Shown piece after piece: positions 1 to 7,966 of a DNA stretch of 28,112 nt (position 1 is the first letter of the stretch; each line of letters begins with the position of its first letter). The translations under genes were made by a program, and so were the position numbers. Location of the stretch: the NCBI GenBank assembly GCA_025558095.1, contig JAIVFI010000049.1, positions 1 to 28,112 on the forward strand, read 5' to 3'. The DNA comes from Hyaloraphidium curvatum (taxonomy: Eukaryota > Monoblepharomycota > Hyaloraphidiomycetes > Hyaloraphidiales > Hyaloraphidiaceae). Under the pieces are notes generated by a model. The model was given only the letters and a program-made list of their open reading frames with translations. It made no database searches and was not told the origin of the DNA.

Positions 1-2
1 CC

Positions 3-757
3 CTCCGCAACGCATGCCTCGCACTCCGCGCGGCCGTCGACGACGTTGCTTTCCTGCGCAAGTGGCTGCTCGCGCCCCCGGACGAGCGCCGCGTTGCGCT
101 GTACGACCGCACCGAGGCCATGCTCGCGAAGCATCACCTGACCGCGAAGGCCGTGCCCGTCGCCGAGGTCCTGCAGCAGCTGGGCGCCGCCGACCCCGGC
201 GCGTGCCATGGATGCAAGCGCTCGCCGGAGGAGCTCCCCCCCCGCGCCGACGGCGGTGCCGCACCGCCCGACTTCCTCGCCATGGGATCGAGCACCTTTC
301 TCTGCCCCCCCTGCCGGCGCCGCCACTTCCCGACCTCCTCCGAGCTCCCGTGGGGCCTCGCCGCGTCGGACGTCTCGGGTCTCGCCGGCATCCGCCTTCC
401 GGGGAGCTACGTGACCTACTACCCTTTGACCAAGTTGGCCCCCGTTGCCCGCCGCAAGTTCCCCTCGCTCCCCCCCGACGCCAACCCCTCGCAGCTCGAC
501 GCGGCGTGGGCGGAGCGCCTGGCCCGTGCCGCGCGCAGGAGGAAGGAGGCGCTCTCGGCGCGGCTGCGTGAGGACGAGAAGGGCGAGATCGAGGCGGCGC
601 TCAAGGATGCCAAGCTGCTGAGCTACCGCGGGCAGTTCACGACGAGGTACAGGGCGAACCTCAAGCGGGGGAGGGGGACGAGGGGACGAGGGAGGCCGAG
701 GCGTTCGCGGAGGCGATGGCGTACGTGAAAGGCAAGAAGGCGGCCAAGGCCGGGTAG
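3..757 (+). CDS. 3' part of an unknown protein with paired CxxC motifs (5' end outside window)
   Basis: The frame is open from the left edge (codons starting at base 3), so the true start lies outside the window. Visible features are a CHGC pair followed about 55 residues later by a CPPC pair, which could form one zinc site, then a Lys/Arg/Glu-rich helical C-terminus. Read straight through, the frame ends at 728 with an Arg-rich tail that looks wrong. Removing a 44-nt GT-AG segment (647-690) instead joins the frame to an Ala/Glu/Lys-rich end stopping at 755-757, which has normal codon use; a small indel in the G-rich run at 666-690 would do the same. I do not recognise the family and infer no function beyond possible zinc binding. 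The coding call is fairly firm, the last exon less so. Confidence 0.6.
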
Positions 758-911
758 CGCCCGAAATGACGACAGACAACCCGCCAAACGCAACTCGCGC
801 CCCGACCTCCACACCAGGCGTTTCCCGTCCGCTTCCCCCTTCCTGACGCGTCTCTCGAATCATTCCTTCCACCGGCACCCGCCAGCCTCCTCGCCTGCCC
901 GCCGGACCGCC

Positions 912-1388
912 ATGGACGCGCCTTCCCCGGCCTCCGACGTTTCTCCCCCTCCGGACGCTTCCCTCCCCACGGCGCAGCCGGTGACGATGGAATCCCTCCT
1001 TTCCTTCCTCCCGGCATCTTTATTGCCCCCCGCGCTCTTCCTCCTCTCCGGCTTCTCCGCCTGGGTCCCCTCGTTGCTCTCCCTCCTGGACCACGTCACG
1101 CACATGGGCCCCGCCCGGCAGTTCGGGTACTTTTTCGCCGCCTGGATCTCCCTGCGGATGTTCCACCTCGCTTCCCCCTCCGGCTTCGCGCGCGCGAGGA
1201 TCTGGCTGCAGGCCGCGCTCGTGGCGCTGGTAATCGCGGGGCTGGCGGGCGGGTTCGCGGCAAAGGGCGTGGAGTGGTACCACGCTCCCCCGGCGCCGCG
1301 CAGGAACGCCACGCTGTTCAACGCGACGTTTGCCAACGCGACCGGGAACGGGACGGCGGGGGAGGAGGAGGGGTTCGAGGAGCTGTAG
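912..1388 (+). CDS. small membrane protein with clustered N-glycosylation sequons
   Basis: This single-exon frame of 158 residues starts in a good context (GCCATGG). Three hydrophobic stretches are visible, at about residues 35-58, 70-86 and 98-118, separated by short charged loops. The final ~40 residues are polar and hold four N-x-T sequons at N132, N137, N142 and N146, spaced 5, 5 and 4 residues apart, followed by an acidic tail. If the C-terminus faces the ER lumen or cell exterior it would be densely glycosylated, which is inference from the sequons only. The N-terminal 25 residues are Pro/Ser rich and do not look like a cleaved signal peptide. I do not recognise the family. The gap to the upstream gene is about 150 bp, and no intron is needed. 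Confidence 0.6.
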   Translation: MDAPSPASDVSPPPDASLPTAQPVTMESLLSFLPASLLPPALFLLSGFSAWVPSLLSLLDHVTHMGPARQFGYFFAAWISLRMFHLASPSGFARARIWLQAALVALVIAGLAGGFAAKGVEWYHAPPAPRRNATLFNATFANATGNGTAGEEEGFEEL

Positions 1389-1667
1389 GTCGCCGGACGG
1401 GGACGCGCTCATTCGACTGGAGGGGCCCGTGCAGGATGGATACCCTCCTAACTACATGTAGGACGGCCGATACCCGTAAATTTCCTGCCTGCTTCGGCTG
1501 AGGAACGCGTCCGGAACGCCGGTGATTATCGGGCCAGTCACGCGGCCTTCGCCACCCCTTCCGCCGACGCGGGTTCGTCCTCCAGCGGCGGCAGCGAGCC
1601 AGCCCGACGACCCCCGCGGGCAATCCTCACAACTTCCTCGCGTCCGGGAACCGCGCGGCAGCCGAAG

Positions 1668-1779
1668 ATGCCCGTCTTCTCCGACCCCGCCTCGCGCCGC
1701 GTGGACCTCGCCCTCCTCCTCTTCTTCACCTCTCCCTCGCCCTCTCCGTCGTCTCGGCCCCGCGGTCCACCGTGGCTCG

Positions 1780-1817
<38 letters not shown>

Positions 1818-2555
1818 TGGCGGAGCCTCGCGCCGTACCTCCCCGCCACGCTGTTCGGCCTGTTCCGCTCCTGCGCCGCCTTCGGGGACGACGTCACGTG
1901 CACCAACTTCCCCTCGGCGCGGCTGTGCGAGGGGAGCGCGGGGACTTTGCGCCGCGTGGCTGTCGGCAAGGTTCGGGTGGTCCTTGCCTGCGCCGGCGGG
2001 GCGGTGGCGGCGGTCGGGGGGGTGCTGGGGCTGGCGGCGGAGGAGGGGATGAAGGCGATGGCGGGTGGGGGGGTTCCTTTCGCCTGCTTTGGCATCGGCG
2101 GGAGGGTTCGAATTGTCGCGTCTTTGCCGGGTGCGGCCGCGTCGCTTCGCTTCGCTTTTGGCGCGCCGATAGGCAAAATGGCCGTCGCCGGCGTCCTCGT
2201 GCACCTCCTCGGCCAGGTGGTCGCCATGTCGGTCATGATCAACGTGGAGGCCAATGCGGACGGGGCGGTGCCGCTGCCCGTGTTCCGGACGGCGTGGGTC
2301 ACCGCGGTGCGCCGCGGGGATCGATGGACGGGGGCTGACGCGCCGCGCGGGGCGACAGGTTCGGCGCGAGCTTCGTGCTCTGCATCGTGAGCTGGGTCGC
2401 GGACGTGTTCATCGTGGCGGTGGGTCGCTCCGCTTCCAACCTGCCGGCACGGGGCTTTGATGTTGATTCGGACCGTTCGGTTCCCGCGTGGCAGATCAAA
2501 GCTCGTCGCCATCGGCCTCTCCAAGCGGTCCGCGTACACCGAGATCGCGAGCTGA
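1668..2555 (+). CDS. SUR7/PalI (claudin-like) four-helix membrane protein, spliced
   Basis: I read four exons: 1668-2064, 2173-2293, 2359-2419 and 2502-2555. Donors are GTGGGG or GTGGGT and acceptors are TAG, CAG and AAAG; phases match at every junction and the total of 633 nt encodes 210 aa. After a proline-rich part come a claudin-like stretch (GLF-x2-C, then a second Cys eight residues on), helix 2 around VVLACAGGAVAAVGGVLG, helix 3 around VAGVLVHLLGQVVAMSVM and helix 4 around FVLCIVSWVADVFIV. This order fits fungal SUR7/PalI proteins, which act in plasma-membrane domains or pH sensing. Helix 1 seems split between two frames near 1720-1740, and the 36-nt poly-C run makes the exon-1 frame uncertain. 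The final acceptor is the least sure. Confidence 0.5.
1780..1815 (+). repeat. poly-C run, 36 nt
   Basis: An uninterrupted run of 36 C lies inside the presumed first exon of the SUR7-like gene, where it would encode a run of Pro. Runs this long slip readily in replication and sequencing, so its exact length and the frame across it are uncertain. Confidence 0.95.
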
Positions 2556-3076
2556 GTTTCCCCCGCCCGGCCAAATTGGGCCCTGCTGGCGAGGGACGGA
2601 GTTGATCAGTGGCTTCTTGGCTGGGCGATTCCCGGGGGTGATCAGGTTGCGGGGGGCCGGGGGGGGGGGGGGGGGCATGTGGGGTGTATTTGGATTGCTG
2701 CGGCCCGGACATAGATTGCTGCTGAATGCCAACGAGGAGGGATTGGGACGGGGAGGTCACGGGGGTGTATGGAAGGCGGCGTCCCAATCGAGGGTCGCCA
2801 AATTCAGGTTGCGGCAGAGGAGCTGCCGGACCGTGCCGCCGCTCGGACGCGGCGGGAAAATTAGGCCGAGTTGCAAGGCAGCATGCTGCAGGGGATGCAG
2901 TGTTCCCGGGGGTCCCGAATCGGGGTCGAGGGGATACCGCAGCTTTGGTTCGCGGGGACCCGGCGCGAACCAAGTCGAGGAATCTCCCCGACACCCCCAA
3001 ACACCGGGCAGTCCCCGTACGGAGGCGACAGCCGACCCCGCTCCGCCGCCTCGGGACCCCGCGCGCACGCGCCGCC
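2556..3076 (+). other. leader/intergenic region upstream of the F-box gene
   Basis: No separate gene is visible here. The frame of the downstream F-box gene stays open upstream to an ATG at 2726, so a longer protein with about 117 extra Arg/Gly/Pro-rich residues is formally possible. That part shows no domain and has weaker codon bias, so I treat it as 5' untranslated sequence. A 17-nt G run lies at 2659-2675. Confidence 0.5.
2659..2675 (+). repeat. poly-G run, 17 nt
   Basis: An uninterrupted run of 17 G in non-coding sequence between the SUR7-like gene and the F-box gene. On the + strand it could form a G-quadruplex; that is inference. Confidence 0.9.
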
Positions 3077-5629
3077 ATGCCCTTCGAAGGCGGCCCGTCG
3101 CGCGCCGCGCCCTCCGCCGGCCCGTCGCCCCCGCGCCCGCCGCCCCCGCTGCCCTCTCAGCCGCGCACGCCGCACGCCGCCGCCCCTCAGCCGCACCGGA
3201 AGCACCCGCGCGACTCGCCGGCCGCATTCTCGGCGCACGGCGCGCGCGGGGGCATGGCCGGGGCGGGCGGCCCGCAGCCGCACCCCGTGCCGGCCCCGCC
3301 CGACGCCGCCCCCGCTGCGCACGGCTCCCCCGCGGCAAAGGCAAACAAGAAGCGCCGTGCGGACCCGCCGCCGCTGCCCGTCGCCGCCCCGCGCGGCACG
3401 CACTGGCCCGCAATGCCCGCGCCCAGCCTCGCCGCGTTCCCGGCAAAGCACCCCTCGCCGCCCTCGCTCCACGCGCAGTCGCCCTTCGGCATGCAATTCG
3501 GGCACCCCGCCTCGCAAGGCGCCCGCATGCCCGGCCCGCCCTTCGGCCCGCCCGCCGCGCTCACCCCCGCGCTGCACCGCGCGCCCCTCGCCGACCCCGG
3601 CTCCCCGCACAAGCGGCACTCGCTGCCCGCGAACCCCTTCTCCGCGCACGCGGGGGGGCCCCGTCCGCACGCGGGCGCCTTCGCCTCGCCCCGCGCGGAC
3701 GTGCGCTTCCCGCAGGTCGGCGCCGGCGCGCACGGCGCGGCAGCCGGCAGCCCCGCCTTCTTCCGCGAGACCCCCGGCCGCCCGAAGCCGGTCCTCGACC
3801 AGGCGTCCCCCTTCTTTGCCCCCCCGTCGCATACCGCCCCCCCGCCCTCCCAGTTCCACCCCGCGTCGTCGCAGGCCGCGGCTTCTTCCCAGGCCACGCT
3901 CCGCGGGACCGGGAAGCAGGCGTCGACCTGGCCCACCCCCGCGCGGCCGACGAGCAACGTCATGAGCCCGCACGAGCAGCGGGACGCGATAATGAGCAGC
4001 CCCGAGGCCAGGGATGAGAAGGAGGTGCGTTCTCGCTTCCCGCGCACCGCAACGGCCAGCTCACCAGGCTCCGCGTTCCAGTTCTGGGCCTCGCCCCCGG
4101 CAAAGACCCCCCGGACCGAACGGCACCAGCTGCTCACGCCCGTCAAGAGCGGCAAGAAGCAGCCCGATGACTGGTGGCTCAAGTCGCCCTTCAAGTCCGA
4201 AAAGGGCGGCCGCCACGGAAAGTTCCACGAAAAGGTCGACTTCCGGAGCCCCGGCGGGTTCGGCAAGCTCGCGAGCAGGTTCGGGGACATACAGATGCTC
4301 GAGCACGATGCCGCGCCAACGGCGGCGGTGGCCGGGCCGGCGTCGCCCGCGCGGAGGGGCAACCTGCTCTTTTCGGACTTTCTCCCCGCGCCGAGCTCCC
4401 CCGCAAACCACGGCCAGCAAGCGCATCAGCCCGGCGACTTTGTCGCCCTGCTCATGTTCCCCGAGGCCGCTGCCCAGGACCAGCCCCTCCCCTTCGAGCT
4501 CCTCTGCCGCGTGCTCGCGTACCTCCCACCCCCCGACCTCGTGCGCTGCATGGTCCTCAGCAAGTCGTGGTGCAACGCCGCCGCCCCCGCGCTGTGGAGC
4601 GAGATTCGTGTGCGCAGCACGGTCGGCTGGTCCAAGATCTTTGGCGTGCTCAAGGGCAAGTCGACCCCCGCCTCGGACGCCTCGTTGTTCGAGGACCCCC
4701 CCGGCAGCCCGCGCCGCTCCTCCCGCCTTGCCTCTCCCGCGCGCCCCGCGATGCCCTTTGGCGCGCACCGCCGCTCCGGCCCCCGCGCTGCGGTGTACCG
4801 CTCCCTCGTCCGCGCATGGAGCTACTCCTCCATCGACGCCGACGGCAAGCGGCTGCCCACCACGCGGGGCGCCACCCTGTCCATCCTCCGCGGCCTGCTC
4901 ACCTCGCGGGTGTACATGCCGAACCTGCGGCGTGTGTCGCTCGCCGGGGGCGCGGAGTGGGCCGACGACGGGTTCCTGAGGATGCTGGCGGCGGGGTTCG
5001 GCGGGGTTCTGGAGCACCTCTCCCTGTCGGGGTGCAGGAACGTCACCCGCGCCGCGCTGCTCGCCAGCCTGCCCGAGTTCCGTGCGCTCAGATCGGTCAG
5101 GATCGAGTACTCCTCCGAGGTGGACGCCGCCGTCGTCTCGCGCATCGCCGCCCTCGGGGTGCCTTGCGTGGCGGTGGTGTACTGCGGCTCGCTCGACGAC
5201 GCCGCCGTCGCCCTCCTATCGGGGTGCAGGGAGCTCGAGGTGACTTTCTGCCCCGGAGTGACCTTTGGCGCCGGCATCCGCGGGCTGCTCGCGCGCGCCG
5301 AGGGGCTCGAGGTGCTCAGGGCGGGGTACATCACCTGGAGCGAGCCGCCCAGGGGGCAGACGGCCAGGTTCCCGCGGGGGATGAGGGAGCTGGATCTCTC
5401 GGGCTTGCCGGTGCTCGATGCGCGGGTGTCGCTACCGGCGTCGCTGCGGAGGCTGGTGCTGAGGGAGCTCCCGCAGGCCGCGACGGCGGCGGCGCTGGCG
5501 AGGCTGCTGAAACGGTGCACATCCTTGGAGGTGCTGGACGTGGGCGGGACGCCGTTCGCGCCGGGGGAGAGGGAGGAGGCGGGGCGGTGGTGCGCGGGGA
5601 GGGGGGTGCGGATGGTGGCGGACGACTGA
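3077..5629 (+). CDS. F-box and leucine-rich-repeat protein, 850 aa
   Basis: The start is the ATG in GCCGCCATGC, where strong coding bias begins. Residues 1-460 are a Pro/Ala/His-rich, probably disordered region with short conserved-looking basic blocks such as SPFKSEKGGRHGKF near residue 375. An F-box follows at about 471-512 (PLPFELLCRVLAYLPPPDLV, then SKSWCNAAAPALWSEI). Leucine-rich repeats run from about 614 to the C-terminus, with phrases like LRRVSLAGG, LEHLSLSGC and LRRLVLREL. F-box proteins of this build bind Skp1 through the F-box and substrates through the repeats within SCF ubiquitin ligases; that role is family knowledge, and no substrate can be named. No intron is needed: a GTGCGT...CAG pair at 4025-4067 would break the frame. 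It is convergent with the Zn2Cys6 gene downstream. Confidence 0.85.
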   Translation: MPFEGGPSRAAPSAGPSPPRPPPPLPSQPRTPHAAAPQPHRKHPRDSPAAFSAHGARGGMAGAGGPQPHPVPAPPDAAPAAHGSPAAKANKKRRADPPPLPVAAPRGTHWPAMPAPSLAAFPAKHPSPPSLHAQSPFGMQFGHPASQGARMPGPPFGPPAALTPALHRAPLADPGSPHKRHSLPANPFSAHAGGPRPHAGAFASPRADVRFPQVGAGAHGAAAGSPAFFRETPGRPKPVLDQASPFFAPPSHTAPPPSQFHPASSQAAASSQATLRGTGKQASTWPTPARPTSNVMSPHEQRDAIMSSPEARDEKEVRSRFPRTATASSPGSAFQFWASPPAKTPRTERHQLLTPVKSGKKQPDDWWLKSPFKSEKGGRHGKFHEKVDFRSPGGFGKLASRFGDIQMLEHDAAPTAAVAGPASPARRGNLLFSDFLPAPSSPANHGQQAHQPGDFVALLMFPEAAAQDQPLPFELLCRVLAYLPPPDLVRCMVLSKSWCNAAAPALWSEIRVRSTVGWSKIFGVLKGKSTPASDASLFEDPPGSPRRSSRLASPARPAMPFGAHRRSGPRAAVYRSLVRAWSYSSIDADGKRLPTTRGATLSILRGLLTSRVYMPNLRRVSLAGGAEWADDGFLRMLAAGFGGVLEHLSLSGCRNVTRAALLASLPEFRALRSVRIEYSSEVDAAVVSRIAALGVPCVAVVYCGSLDDAAVALLSGCRELEVTFCPGVTFGAGIRGLLARAEGLEVLRAGYITWSEPPRGQTARFPRGMRELDLSGLPVLDARVSLPASLRRLVLRELPQAATAAALARLLKRCTSLEVLDVGGTPFAPGEREEAGRWCAGRGVRMVADD

Positions 5630-5856
5630 TGCGGTGGTGGTGGTGGTGTGGGGCGGGGGCTCGCGCGCGCGGCGCATGCATCTCTTTCGGCTCGAATCAT
5701 CTCTTTCGCTTCTCTTTCTCTGTTTCTGTATCTGTTGTAGAGGCGCGTGCGTGCGGGAACATGATTATGGAATCCCAAAGCTCGGACCGGGGAGTGACTG
5801 GATTTCGTCCGCGTCTGTGCATCACAGTGAGCTTTGTGGTGATGTACATGGAGTAG

Positions 5857-7560
5857 CTACCTCCCCGGCATGAACGACCCCCGCTCCGCCAACGGCCACC
5901 CCTCCAGCCCCCCATCCCAGTCCCTCGGATCCTCCACCGCCCTCGCCAGCGCCTCCATCCCCGGCACGCACCCCGCGCTCCCCCTCAGCGCGCGGAGGCC
6001 CCCGTCCAGCCGCTTCCTTACGAACCCGCGGAGTTCGGGCTGGTCGGGCGGCAGGTCGCGGAGGAGCATGGAGAGGAGGAGGGAGAGCTTGGCGGTGCTG
6101 GTCCAGACGGTGCAGGGGAGGTGGTCCAGGGCGGTGGGGGAGGAAGCGAGGAGGGAGGAGAGGCGGTCGCATGCGGCGAGGGCGGCGTCGAGCGCGGGGA
6201 CGAAGGATTCGGAGGAGAGCCACGGGTGCAGGGCGGCGGCATCGGCGACCCTTGCAGGGCACAGGCAGAGGGCGCGGAGGGTGTGCAGGTGCAGGAGGAG
6301 GTGTTCCGGCTGGGCGTGGCGGAACCGGGAGGGGGCGTCGGGGAGGAGGGTCCATGCCGGTGGGGAGGCAGGGGTGGGGCGGGCGGCGAGGAGGTCCAGG
6401 GCCGAGGCGGCGGCGTCCATGAGGTCCGGCGCGGGGGAGGAGCGGAAGGTGTGGAGGTACGCGAGCATGGCGATGCCGTCGAGGTGGGGGAAGAGGACGG
6501 GGATGGCTCCAGGGGCAGAGAGCATCGAGGCGGTGACGGCGGGGGCGGCGGGTGCGCCGTAGGGGCGGGGGAGGGGAACATCGGCGACCAGCTCATCGGG
6601 GACGATCCAGGTGCCCGTGGACGAGCGCAGGATGCCAGAGCGGTCGTAGGCGTAGACGAACCAGCGCAGACGCCGCGCGAGCTCGCCGTCGTGGCCCTCG
6701 GCCGCGGGGTCCGTGGACGCGGCCGCGGCGGCAGCCAGGCGGAAAAGGTGCTCGGCCGGTCTCCGGTCCGGGTTGTAGAAGGTTGCGATGAAGGCAAGGT
6801 GCACAAGGGCCACGGCATCCCAGAGCAGGCTCCGCCCGTCGAGCGGGGCGGCGTGGAGGGAGGGAACGGGCACGAGGGAGCTTTGCACGAGCTCCGTGGC
6901 CGTGGCCGTACAGGCAGCCCCCCATTTCATGCACTCTGCCGCGCTCAGGCTGCCCGGGGCCGCGTCCAAGGTGCGCTGCGAGGTCCCACTTCCCGTGCCA
7001 ACCGAGGAACCGCGCGCATCGTCGTTGCCCACCCCGTCCTCTCCAATCTCATCGGCAAGATAGAAGAGCGCCAGCGCCAGCACGGCGTTCGCGGCAGCCG
7101 CGGGCATATAACCGGCGTCTCCCACCAAACGCAAGTCCACGAGAGGGAGGGTCGCATAGGCCGAAGCGGAGTACACCTCCATCGTGCGCTGCCGCAAATC
7201 GTCGGGCACGTCTACAACGCGTCCGGTCGCGGAGCTTCGAGAGGGCGCCGGGCTCGGCAGCGGCGGCGGCGAACGCGTCTTCCCGGCCACCGGCCCGGGC
7301 GGCACGCACGCATGCCGCTTCCTGGGCGTGCCCCGCAGCGCCGCTTCGCCGAGCGCCAGCAATTTCGCGAGATCCGCGGCATCGGGCGCCTCGTACTCGC
7401 ATTCGCCGCCGCGGGAGGCGCACCGCCCGCACCGCAGGCCCGCGAACCGGTCCGCGGGATCCCCCTCACGCCAGCCCTCGGCCGCGGCGAGGATGAGTAG
7501 CTCGATGTCGCAGACGCGACGTCGTTGCCGGCAGTACGCGCAGATCAGTCGGGGGCGCAT
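5857..7560 (-). CDS. Zn2Cys6 (fungal-type binuclear cluster) transcription factor, 567 aa
   Basis: The protein opens directly with a Zn2Cys6 cluster: C7-x2-C10-x6-C17, then C44-x2-C47-x6-C54. Basic residues RQRRR lie between C10 and C17, as expected for the DNA-contacting part. The six cysteines would hold two zinc ions. The loop between C17 and C44 is 26 residues, longer than the roughly 5-16 usual for the family, and I found no GT-AG intron that would shorten it. Residues 115-567 are Ala/Leu-rich and helical, in keeping with the fungal-specific transcription-factor middle region, with the phrase FVYAYDRSGILRSSTGTW near its centre. No coiled coil follows the cluster. The gene is intronless. 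Its promoter has been invaded: the element array begins 51 bp upstream of the ATG. Confidence 0.82.
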   Translation of the reverse strand: MRPRLICAYCRQRRRVCDIELLILAAAEGWREGDPADRFAGLRCGRCASRGGECEYEAPDAADLAKLLALGEAALRGTPRKRHACVPPGPVAGKTRSPPPLPSPAPSRSSATGRVVDVPDDLRQRTMEVYSASAYATLPLVDLRLVGDAGYMPAAAANAVLALALFYLADEIGEDGVGNDDARGSSVGTGSGTSQRTLDAAPGSLSAAECMKWGAACTATATELVQSSLVPVPSLHAAPLDGRSLLWDAVALVHLAFIATFYNPDRRPAEHLFRLAAAAAASTDPAAEGHDGELARRLRWFVYAYDRSGILRSSTGTWIVPDELVADVPLPRPYGAPAAPAVTASMLSAPGAIPVLFPHLDGIAMLAYLHTFRSSPAPDLMDAAASALDLLAARPTPASPPAWTLLPDAPSRFRHAQPEHLLLHLHTLRALCLCPARVADAAALHPWLSSESFVPALDAALAACDRLSSLLASSPTALDHLPCTVWTSTAKLSLLLSMLLRDLPPDQPELRGFVRKRLDGGLRALRGSAGCVPGMEALARAVEDPRDWDGGLEGWPLAERGSFMPGR

Positions 7561-7611
7561 TTTTGTCTGCCAACGAGCGTGTATGGTTCATTTCCGCAAG
7601 GAAGACAATAT

Positions 7612-7614
7612 ACA
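7612..7614 (+). other. left core/attachment site ACA
   Basis: The two copies align back to this ACA; the base before it differs (T at 7611, C at 13035). The same three bases occur at the middle junction (13036-13038) and right junction (18460-18462). They are the likely crossover core or target duplication of the recombinase. Confidence 0.55.
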
Positions 7615-7633
7615 GAGCATAATAATCACGGGC

Positions 7634-7700
7634 TTAGGCGGACGGTCAGGTCCGCGGCCAGGCTAACCGGGCGGGCGGCCAGCTCTAACGCGCTGACCGC
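7634..7700 (+). promoter_or_regulatory. left subterminal motif region of copy 1
   Basis: It holds TTAGGCGG followed by CGGTCAGG (7634-7650), GGCTAAC (7661-7667) and CTGACCGC (7693-7700). The same three short words recur at the right end of the element in direct or inverted form, so they may be recombinase-binding sites. The region also replaces the native upstream sequence of the Zn2Cys6 gene. Confidence 0.45.
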
Positions 7701-7897
7701 ACAAACGCTACCCCGAAGCAACCGCCCGAACGCGGGCAAACACCCCCGCGCGGGCCCCGCCGACAGCGCAGAGCCGGACAGCTGTCGCGCGCCGAGCTCC
7801 CCGGGCCGGCGCTTCGCGCCGCGGAGGCCCGGTGCGCGAGCGGCGCCGCATCGCCCGCGGGCAAACGCTGACAGGTCGCGCGCGCGGGTTCCCCCGC

Positions 7898-7963
7898 GGT
7901 CCTCCCGCGCCGCGGTCCTCCCGCGCCGCGGACCCCATAGATTCGGCGGACCCCATAGATTCG
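7898..7963 (+). repeat. two short tandem repeat pairs before the recombinase ATG
   Basis: A 16-bp unit (GGTCCTCCCGCGCCGC) is repeated exactly at 7898-7913 and 7914-7929. A second unit, GGACCCCATAGATTCG, lies at 7930-7945 and 7948-7963. The pair ends 3 bp before the ATG at 7967, so it forms the 5' leader of the gene. Confidence 0.85.
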
Positions 7964-7966
7964 CGC

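Noticed and set aside
2098-2125. GGTTCGAATT word suggesting a tRNA T-loop
   Set aside because: Flanking bases do not form a stem, and the word lies in a predicted intron of the SUR7-like gene.
4025-4067. GTGCGT...CAG intron in the F-box/LRR gene
   Set aside because: It is 43 nt long and removal would break an otherwise open frame.
4174-5856. 560-aa plus-strand frame overlapping the F-box/LRR gene
   Set aside because: It is an Arg/Gly/Ala-rich shadow of the F-box/LRR gene in another frame, without domains.
6121-7500. 459-aa plus-strand frame opposite the Zn2Cys6 gene
   Set aside because: It is a Gly/Glu/Arg-rich antisense shadow of the Zn2Cys6 gene, without domains.
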